A stretch of DNA of 64,000 nucleotides, taken from the NCBI RefSeq assembly GCF_020091585.1, contig NZ_CP083582.1:3968001-4032000 (forward strand). Direction: 5' to 3'. Shown in pieces: positions 58,061 to 64,000 of the stretch. The translations under genes and the position numbers were made by a program. Under the pieces are notes generated by a model. That model was not told the DNA's origin. It was given only the letters and a program-made list of their open reading frames with translations, and did not search any database. Source of the stretch: Kovacikia minuta CCNUW1 (GTDB lineage: Bacteria; Cyanobacteriota; Cyanobacteriia; Leptolyngbyales; Leptolyngbyaceae). Numbering within the stretch: position 1 is the stretch's first letter; each line of letters starts with the position of its first letter.

Positions 58061-59180
58061 ATGTCAAAGATTTCCCAGAATCCAAAATCAGCAGGTGTAT
58101 GCGCGATCGCAACCCTCAGCCTTTGTTCCCTGACCCTCGTTGCCTGTAACCCACTCAATCAAAGTCAGCCGCGGAGCCAATTTGTTGCGGCAATCCAGCC
58201 TGAACAGTTTACTCGCTCTGAACTTGAAGGATCACATCGGGTTGCTCAAACTCCTTCAAAGAATATTGCTCCCCAATTTGACAGTGCCGCGGATTTTTCG
58301 GAGGGGTTGGCTCTGGTTGGGTTTGAGCAGACCTATGGGTTTATTAATAAAGCTGGCAAGGTCATGGTCAAGCCGGATTTGCCGCTCAATGGCATGTCCT
58401 CCTTTGCCGAGGGGCGGGCAGTTGTGCGAATTGAGAACGGCTATGCATTGATCGACCAGAAGGGGCAATTGCTCACCGATACTCAGTACGAGAGAAATCG
58501 CCAAATTTTCCAACGGGTTGGCAGCGGTGCGGGTCAATCACAAGTATGGCTATATCGATAAGGCAGGCAACTGGGTGGTCAAACCCCAATTCATGCTGGC
58601 GGCTCCTTTTTCCGAGGGGTTGGCAGCAGTCAAGCTGAATGGGAAGTATGGCTACATCGATACCAAAGGGCAAATGGCGATCGCTCCCCAGTACGATGAT
58701 TCCTGGGCATTTTCGGAAGGATTTGCAGTAGTTCGGGTTGGCAAAAAGTGGGGGTATCTGAACAAAACGAACAAGATTGCCATTAAACCCCAGTTTGATG
58801 GCGCATTTCAGTTTTCTGAATCGATGGCGCGGGTTCGTCTGGGTGAGCAGTGGGGCTATGTCAATCGTCAGGGTGAGATCAGCATCCGTCCCCAGTTCAG
58901 CTTTGCCTCCGACTTTGCCAACGGGTTCGCTGCCGTGCAGATGAACGATAAATGGGGCTACATCGACAAATCTGGTCAACCAATGGGCGATCGTCAATTT
59001 GACTTTGCCTCCGACTTTTCCGAAGGGTTCGCAGCCGTGCAAACCAATGGCAAATGGGGCTTTATCGATAAATCCGGCAAACTCATTGTCCCGGCTATTT
59101 TTGACAACGTTGGCCCCTTCTCGGAAGGACTGGCACGGGTTCAGGTTGGCGACAAATGGGGCTATATCAGCCCGCCCTAA
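58061..59180 (+). CDS. WG-repeat lipoprotein (frameshift near 58492)
   Basis: The repaired product is about 372 residues. A signal peptide ends in a lipobox (LTLVAC), suggesting membrane anchoring through Cys. The rest is a series of about eight WG (KWG) repeats of roughly 45 residues, each with the pattern F-x-x-G-L/F-A-x-V, K(Y/W)GYID, GK/GQ and PQFD, for example KYGYIDTKGQMAIAPQYDD. An extra A near 58492 shifts the frame; removal gives QYEEIAKFSNGLAAVRV. The function of WG repeats is unknown. The gene stands alone. Confidence 0.9.
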
Positions 59181-59326
59181 CTCCTGACGCCTGAACTACC
59201 CTCCCTTTCCTGACCATTTGTTGCACTACGCAAAAGACAGGGAATCTTACATTAAGTGTTGCCCAATTTGCTGCCTGTTTAAAAACAACGACTGCGCTCC
59301 AGAACGCAACCAATGTGAGATTGATC

Positions 59327-60079
59327 ATGTACGACCTGACAAACTTTACCCTGCGTGAAATGACCGCCTGTGGAATAGCGCTACGCAAAATTGGGGTTGG
59401 GGCAGAAACAATGGAAGCGGTCGCCGATCGCATCGTGCGGCATTTCTACGAGGGCTGTGTTAATCCACAAGGAGATAAATCCCTGGCTTTGGTTCGTCTG
59501 TTTAAGACCCATTCCTACGAAGAATTAGAGCCTGAACTTTGCACCGTTGTTCAGCAGGCGCTAGGAAAGAAACCTGATGTTTCTTCCATGAAATGTTTGA
59601 CCTTACTGGCAACCGCAGGCGAACATCCAAACTGGAATGCAAGACGGGCTTCTCAAGGACATCAGGCGATTCCCCTAGTGAGTGAAGAACTGGTTTCCCA
59701 ATCTCCGATGATTTCGCAACTGATTCGACAAATGGGATTGGAAATGGGAACGGTTTTGGAACCCGATCCTTCTGTAATCGTCGATTTAGAGCAGAAAACC
59801 TTTAATGTGTTTCATATTCCTGAAGCTCAGGGAAGCCCATTTGTACCTGCTCAGGCGGAGTTTGTCATCCCCTACGGCATTCGTTCCGTCTTGGGATTTG
59901 GTGGAATGTTGCCTTCTGGCAATTTGTTAGCCATTATTATGTTTTCAAAGACCCCCATTCCCAGGAATGCTGCGGGTCTATTTGAGGCATTAGCCCTCAA
60001 CGCTAAAATGGCTTTGCTACCCTTCGATGGCAACGCAGTCTTTACCGAAGCTAAGGCACTCAGTGGAGTAGGGAATTGA
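59327..60079 (+). CDS. Conserved cyanobacterial sensor-like protein upstream of a kinase
   Basis: About 250 residues, starting MYDLTNFTLREMTACGIAL. It has no membrane segments. It contains VRLFKTHSYEELEPELC, CLTLLATAGEHPNWN, and IPYGIRSVLGFGGMLPSGNL. I recall similar proteins in many cyanobacteria placed directly before histidine kinases, as here (a kinase starts 275 bases downstream), but I know of no function. ATG at 59327 is preferred over one four codons upstream because the conserved block starts there. A GAF-like fold is plausible for the C-terminal half. Confidence 0.75.
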   Translation: MYDLTNFTLREMTACGIALRKIGVGAETMEAVADRIVRHFYEGCVNPQGDKSLALVRLFKTHSYEELEPELCTVVQQALGKKPDVSSMKCLTLLATAGEHPNWNARRASQGHQAIPLVSEELVSQSPMISQLIRQMGLEMGTVLEPDPSVIVDLEQKTFNVFHIPEAQGSPFVPAQAEFVIPYGIRSVLGFGGMLPSGNLLAIIMFSKTPIPRNAAGLFEALALNAKMALLPFDGNAVFTEAKALSGVGN

Positions 60080-60260
60080 AAAGTTTTAAGTTTTAAGTTT
60101 TGAGTTTTAAGTTGAAGGGAAGGAGTGGAGGGGTGATGAGGTAATGGGGTGAGGGAGAAAGTAGGGACGGTGAGGGAGGTGGGGGAGATGAGGAGGTGAT
60201 GCTGGCTTCTGCCCTCTGCTTTCTTTCATCCTTTATCCCTTAGCCTTTATCCTTCCCCTA
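60080..60260. repeat. Heptanucleotide repeats between the sensor-like protein and the kinase
   Basis: About four AGTTTTA (7-base) copies begin directly after the stop codon. GGTGAGG/GGAGGTG-type G-rich words and TTTATCC-type words follow. Confidence 0.85.
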
Positions 60261-60353
60261 ACCCCTTTTCCATCAAGTTTCTGTGTAGTTCTGTTTAAGC
60301 ATAGTCGGGTGTGGTATTACCTACGAAAGACCAATGACAGGGGTTGATATTCA

Positions 60354-62013
60354 GTGAGTGACACGGTAAATCAAGAAGTTTTGCATCTCAGGGAGCAGGT
60401 TGCCACTCTGGAGCAACTGCTAGAGGTGTATGAACGTGAAACCCTTGAGAAATCTACCAAACTGGAGCAAGCCCTGGCTTCGCTCCAGGAACACACTCAT
60501 AAATTAGAGCTTTCGGAAGCCCGCTATCGAAAATTAGCCAGACAAAAGGAATTACTGAATCGATTGGTTAGCCAAATCAGGCAATCCCTCGATCCGGACA
60601 CAATTCTGGAAGCAACCGTGAGCGAACTTCGCTGGTTGTTGCGGTTAGACTCCTGTATTTTCTGGTGGTATTTGCCGGAATCGTCCAGGTTTCAGGCGGT
60701 TTATCGAGTCCTACGCAACGGATGGACTGCAACATCTCAGTCAAAAGCATTACGTCATCAACTGTGCGGGCGATGCCCACGCTAAAACCGCTGCCATCCA
60801 GGCTGAGGTTTTGCCCAATTCCTTACCATCCCCCCAATTTTCCCAGTTTACCCTGCCCTTCCCGGAGGCACGATCGCTCAAGGATGCGTTTGGGGTTCAG
60901 TCCCAACTGCTGATGCCAACTCAAACGCGGAGTGGCCGGGTGGGAGTGATTCATTGTTTGAAGTGGCAGGAAACCCGCAGTTGGAGCGCGGAAGAAATTG
61001 AATTGTTGCAGGCAGTTTCTAGCCAACTGGCAGTTGCGCTTGACCAGGCAGAACTGTACGAACAAAGTTGTGCTGCAACAGAACAGGCACAGGCACAGGC
61101 GTATGAATTAGAACAAGCCCTTCAGGAGATTCAGAAAACGCCCCAACTGATCCAGACGGAAAAGATGGCAAGTTTGGGACAACTGGTGGCAGGGGTTGCC
61201 CACGAAATCAATAATCCAGTGAATTTTATTCATGGCAATTTGCTATATGCCACACAATATTTGCAGGATATTTTGGATTTGCTGGATCTTTATCAACGGG
61301 AATATCCCATTCCGACTGCACCCATCCAGAGAAAGATAGAGGCGATTGAACTGGAGTTTATTGCAGAAGATTTACCCAAACTCCTGAATTCGATGAAAAT
61401 TGGGGCTGAACGAATTCGGGAAATTGTCCGATCGCTGCGCACCTTCTCCCGCCTGGACGAAGCTGAAGTTAAGGCGGTCAACATCCATGAGGGGATTGAA
61501 TCCACATTGATGATTTTGCAAAATCGCCTCAAATCAAAAACAGGAAAACCCCCGATTTTAATCATCAAGGAATACGGCTTCTTACCCTTTGTCCAGTGCT
61601 ATGCCGGGCAGTTGAACCAGGTGTTGATGAATATTCTGACGAATGCGATCGATGCCCTGGAAGAGGCGATGGCTGATGGACGATGGGGCGTTGGCAATTC
61701 GCAAGCAGAGCAAACAGAGGGTATTGCTGCTCCCTATTGCCGATTGCCCGTCATTACGATTCGCACCGATTTGATTCAAGCCAATTGGATTCGGATCAAT
61801 ATCATCGACAATGGACCGGGAATGCCAGAAGAAGTGCAGCAACGTCTGTTTGACCCCTTTTTTACCACCAAACCTGTGGGCAAAGGAACTGGCTTAGGCA
61901 TGTCGATCAGCTATCAAATCATTACAGAAACCCACGGCGGACAACTGCGCTGTAATTCGGTAATGGAACAGGGCACGGAATTTGTGATTGAAATTCCGGT
62001 ACAACAGGATTAG
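60354..62013 (+). CDS. Cytoplasmic histidine kinase, coiled coil-GAF-HisKA-HATPase (frameshift near 60718)
   Basis: The repaired product is about 552 residues. The N-terminal coiled coil (1-60; LREQVATLEQLLEVYERETL) leads to a GAF domain (about 80-235) and a transmitter with [48 protein letters not shown] and [14 protein letters not shown]. An extra G near 60718 splits the GAF domain; removal gives RNDGLQHLSQKHYVINCAG. GTG at 60354 is the likely start. The transmitter is closely similar to that of the kinase at 51.5 kb. The preceding sensor-like protein is its probable partner. Confidence 0.88.
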
Positions 62014-62024
62014 TCGAGGTTGGT

Positions 62025-62130
62025 CATTAGTCATTGGTCATTGGTCCATTGGTCATCGATTGTTGGTCATTGATTGTTGGGTGCTGGTATTTTCCCCTGA
62101 CACTTACCACCTACCACCTATCACCTGTTA
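62025..62130. repeat. GTCATTG and related heptamer words
   Basis: About five GGTCATT/GTCATTG copies with a 7-base period, then ACCACCT words, between the kinase and the MOSC gene. Confidence 0.8.
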
Positions 62131-62141
62131 CCCTCATTTGC

Positions 62142-62876
62142 ATGATTGTTGTCACGCTATTTCTTAAAGCACCCCCCGGCTCCAGTGTGGAATGCCCGCA
62201 ACTGACCCTTGAGTGTGGCTATGGCGTTGCCGGTGATTTGAGCGCTGCGGCGGGCAGTCCACGCCAGGTATTGATTGTCAGTCAACAAACGCTGAGAGAG
62301 TTTGATTTAGCTCCAGGAGACCTGCACGAAAATATTTTGATGGATGCTCCCACTGAAACGCTGGTTTCGGGACAGGTGATTCAAATTGGGGAAGCGTTGA
62401 TCCGTCCGACCTTTTTGTGCGAACCCTGTTCCCAGTTGGAAACCATCCGCAAGGGATTGGCGAAACAAATCAAAGGGAAGCGTGGAGTTTTGGGAACGGT
62501 TGTCAGAAGTGGGACGATCGCGGTGGGTGATCCGATGATTCAGACTTCCTATCGGCTTCCAGCACTCGCTGAAGATGCCAGAGGTAGATTCGCTGAATTT
62601 GTTGCCCGAATCCCTCCTGGGAAAGTAGTGACAATGGCTGATCTGGTATTGGCATTGGGAGTCACCCGCGCCTATTACCGGGTTTTTCCAACATGGATTA
62701 AAAAAGCACCAGCTGATCTTCCCGTACATCGAATTGTGGCGATTGACGGTAGTCTGTTAACCCGCTCCATTCCAGACCAGGCAGAACAATTAGCCAGAGA
62801 AGGGATTGCCCTGATTGCGGGAAAAGTAGACGATCACGATCGCTGGCAACCCGAAAATTTCCATCAGGGCATTTGA
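62142..62876 (+). CDS. MOSC domain fused to an alkyltransferase-like (MGMT-type) domain
   Basis: The product of about 244 residues has an N-terminal MOSC-like domain (1-130; sulfur-carrier family related to molybdenum cofactor sulfurase; QTLREFDLAPGDLHENI, FLCEPCSQLETI with Cys). The C-terminal domain (about 145-244) matches the DNA-binding fold of O6-alkylguanine transferases (RFAEFVARIPPGKVVTMADL). The acceptor motif PCHR is replaced by PVHR (LPVHRIVAIDGSL), so it cannot accept an alkyl group there and is better called alkyltransferase-like. ATG at 62142 is preceded by repeats. What joins the two domains functionally is unknown. Confidence 0.82.
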   Translation: MIVVTLFLKAPPGSSVECPQLTLECGYGVAGDLSAAAGSPRQVLIVSQQTLREFDLAPGDLHENILMDAPTETLVSGQVIQIGEALIRPTFLCEPCSQLETIRKGLAKQIKGKRGVLGTVVRSGTIAVGDPMIQTSYRLPALAEDARGRFAEFVARIPPGKVVTMADLVLALGVTRAYYRVFPTWIKKAPADLPVHRIVAIDGSLLTRSIPDQAEQLAREGIALIAGKVDDHDRWQPENFHQGI

Positions 62877-62950
62877 ACCATACCTTCCTATACGGAAAAG
62901 GGCGATCGGACTCCGGCAGATTGGCGATCTCACAGAAGTTCTGACATAAA

Positions 62951-63157
62951 TTAATGCTGGATAATACCGCTATTTGGGGTGTTATCCAGCATTAATCCTG
63001 GATAAGCACCGGAATCTCCAGGATTAACCATCAAAAGTGACGGATAACACCCCAAAATTCCGAAGTTAAACGGTAAGTTTCCTGTTTAACTCCTTAAAGA
63101 CAGGGTATTATCCCGCAAATGTGATGGATAATTCTGGAAAAGTGAGTGCTTATCCAG
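62951..63157. repeat. Nest of overlapping inverted repeats built on TGGATAA/TTATCCA
   Basis: Perfect inverted pairs share arms: 62951-62964 with 62982-62995 (14 bp), 62973-62987 with 63042-63056 (15 bp), 62992-63002 with 63017-63027 (11 bp), 62998-63009 with 63146-63157 (12 bp), and 63064-63071 with 63084-63091 (8 bp). Several arms compete, so alternative foldings are possible. No gene lies in the 418 bases between 62877 and 63294. Confidence 0.85.
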
Positions 63158-63294
63158 CAGATCTGACGGTTAATAGATAGTTAGCATTCCACGCGCTATC
63201 GCACCTTCAGGGTGAAAGAAACTGTCAACGAATCAGCGACAATTGAGCTGTCTAGCGCTGGATTAGGTTTAGTTTCTTAGGAGGCGTCACTCAA

Positions 63295-63633
63295 ATGCCG
63301 ACCATTTCTCCCAGTGCCGATGTATTGGTGGCCATCAACGTGTTCACAGTTGCGCCAGAAAACCAATCGCGGCTTATAGAGTTGCTAACTCGTGCGACCG
63401 AATCGGACGTGAGCCTTGCGCCAGGATTTATCTCTGCCTCTCTACATCGCAGCCGGGATGGCAGGAAAGTCACCATGTACGCGCAATGGCGCAATTGGGA
63501 ACACTACGAACGGATGCGCGCAAGTCCTACGTCCAGTCCGTTTCTCACCGAAGCCCTAACGTTCGCTTCATTTGAGCCAGGGTTCTACCATGTCGTGCGG
63601 GTGTTTTCCCCAGGTGGCGGAGGTGACGCCTAA
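63295..63633 (+). CDS. Antibiotic biosynthesis monooxygenase-like (ABM) protein
   Basis: A 112-residue dimeric alpha/beta barrel-type protein: LVAINVFTVAPENQSRLIELL at the N-terminus, ISASLHRSRDGRKVTMYAQW and NWEHYERMR. The family includes small cofactor-free oxygenases and heme-degrading enzymes, but most members have no known substrate. A clear TTAGGAGGC ribosome binding site lies before the ATG, unusual in this window. Codon use looks more GC-rich than in its neighbours. Together with the element downstream this suggests acquired DNA. Confidence 0.82.
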   Translation: MPTISPSADVLVAINVFTVAPENQSRLIELLTRATESDVSLAPGFISASLHRSRDGRKVTMYAQWRNWEHYERMRASPTSSPFLTEALTFASFEPGFYHVVRVFSPGGGGDA

Positions 63634-63639
63634 TCGGGT

Positions 63640-64000
63640 AACAGGGAGGTTTTCCCTCCCCGTCCCCACGGCACCCCGCGTGCGGCTCCGCACGGGGTGC
63701 GTCCTCAGAAAGGTTTAGACGATCCAATACCAAGGAATTGGTGTCTAGGGCTGGTTACGCAATTAAGCGCCGACAATTTAGCTCCCCCATCCGGGTTCAT
63801 CGCCACGTCGAGCTTTACGGCTCCTCCCTGCTCTCTGAAGTTCAGCCCTTCACCCTGTCTCACCCATTACAATGAGCGTTTGGCTACTATGGCTACGGCA
63901 CGACTTCTGCTCAATCACCCCCAGCGTTACCACCAGACGCGCTGCCTCAATTTCCGTAGGGTTCTGTGGCTCCCTAACCGTTTCCAGCTAGACCTCAATC
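63640..64000 (-). mobile_element. Possible 3' part of a group II intron, runs off the right edge
   Basis: On the minus strand the region ends with a GC-rich hairpin having a 2-base GC bulge (63670-63705) and then a GGGAGG/CCTCCC hairpin followed by TTACCCGAT. This resembles domains V and VI of group II introns. Further upstream, phrases such as GCAGAAGTCGTGCCG and CATAGTAGCC look like the region preceding an intron-encoded protein. There is no reverse transcriptase ORF in the visible 360 bases. The catalytic triad of domain V is not convincing, so a degenerate copy or another structured element is possible. Confidence 0.4.

Noticed and set aside
7916-60719. Programmed ribosomal frameshifting as the cause of the broken frames
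   Set aside because: No shared slippery motif or stimulatory structure; thirteen unrelated genes are affected, always by one extra base.
33058-62130. Tandem 7-base repeats as CRISPR
   Set aside because: The units are only 7 bases, have no unique spacers and no cas genes are nearby.
62951-63157. Integron attC-like site, because GTTAAAC and GTTTAAC words occur at 63065-63090
   Set aside because: The two core words are in the wrong order and too close for an attC site, and no integrase is present.
63640-63710. GC-rich hairpin as a simple terminator for the monooxygenase gene
   Set aside because: No T run follows on the plus strand, and the longer minus-strand context fits an intron end better, though not conclusively.

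Overview
The window reads as chromosome of a filamentous cyanobacterium. Evidence: frequent HIP1-type GCGATCGC octamers, many heptanucleotide tandem repeats (the STRR type known from filamentous cyanobacteria), a Yfr1 small RNA, a phycobilin lyase-type HEAT protein, a Ycf66-family protein, GuaB3, GUN4, and a gene trio matching the filament-integrity operon fraC-fraD-fraE. No rRNA, tRNA or CRISPR array was recognised.

Layout. 1-6.2 kb: chorismate synthase, Yfr1 beside guaB3, bioF with a repeat insertion, an E/F-type lyase-like HEAT protein and a VapBC-type pair. 6.3-12.2 kb: a membrane protein, a PlsY/PEP-synthase-like fusion, a Ycf66-like protein, a Uma2 protein and a DUF72 protein. 12.7-19.4 kb: a giant PAS/GAF hybrid kinase, a TMEM43-like protein and an SDR. 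19.8-24.3 kb: xanthine dehydrogenase-type genes xdhA-xdhB and a GlsB/YeaQ protein. 24.7-32.6 kb: one co-directional signalling locus, RsbR-RsbS-RsbT-RsbX-like followed by two hybrid kinases, which looks like a stressosome wired into a phosphorelay. 33.2-36.3 kb: fraE, fraD and fraC. 36.5-41.5 kb: an HD-GYP protein, an unexplained small transcript with a 23-codon ORF, a DnaJ-TPR-WD40 protein and a phytochelatin-synthase-like protein. 41.7-45.2 kb: a nuclease-fold protein and glycolate dehydrogenase glcE-glcF. 45.3-51.2 kb: two Uma2 proteins, an aspartyl protease, a TIR-GUN4 fusion, a broken toxin-antitoxin pair and tex. 51.5-62.9 kb: two related histidine kinases, a GltP-type carrier, an OYE/isochorismatase/HxlR cluster, a WG-repeat lipoprotein and a MOSC-alkyltransferase-like fusion. 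62.9-64 kb: a nest of inverted repeats, a monooxygenase-like ORF and what may be the 3' end of a group II intron.

Two features cut across the window. First, eleven otherwise intact genes are broken by thirteen frameshifts. Every one is repaired by removing a single base, and none needs a base added. That pattern looks like insertion-type sequencing error rather than gene decay, so these genes are annotated as one reading frame each with the shift position noted. Second, STRR-type repeats lie not only between genes but inside reading frames (bioF, the PlsY fusion, glcE, glcF, and a similar tract in a kinase), where they add low-complexity linkers to enzymes.

Functionally the region is heavy in signal transduction (five multidomain histidine kinases, one stressosome module, one HD-GYP protein) and multicellularity (fra operon), mixed with housekeeping biosynthesis and small accessory modules (toxin-antitoxin, Uma2, TIR).
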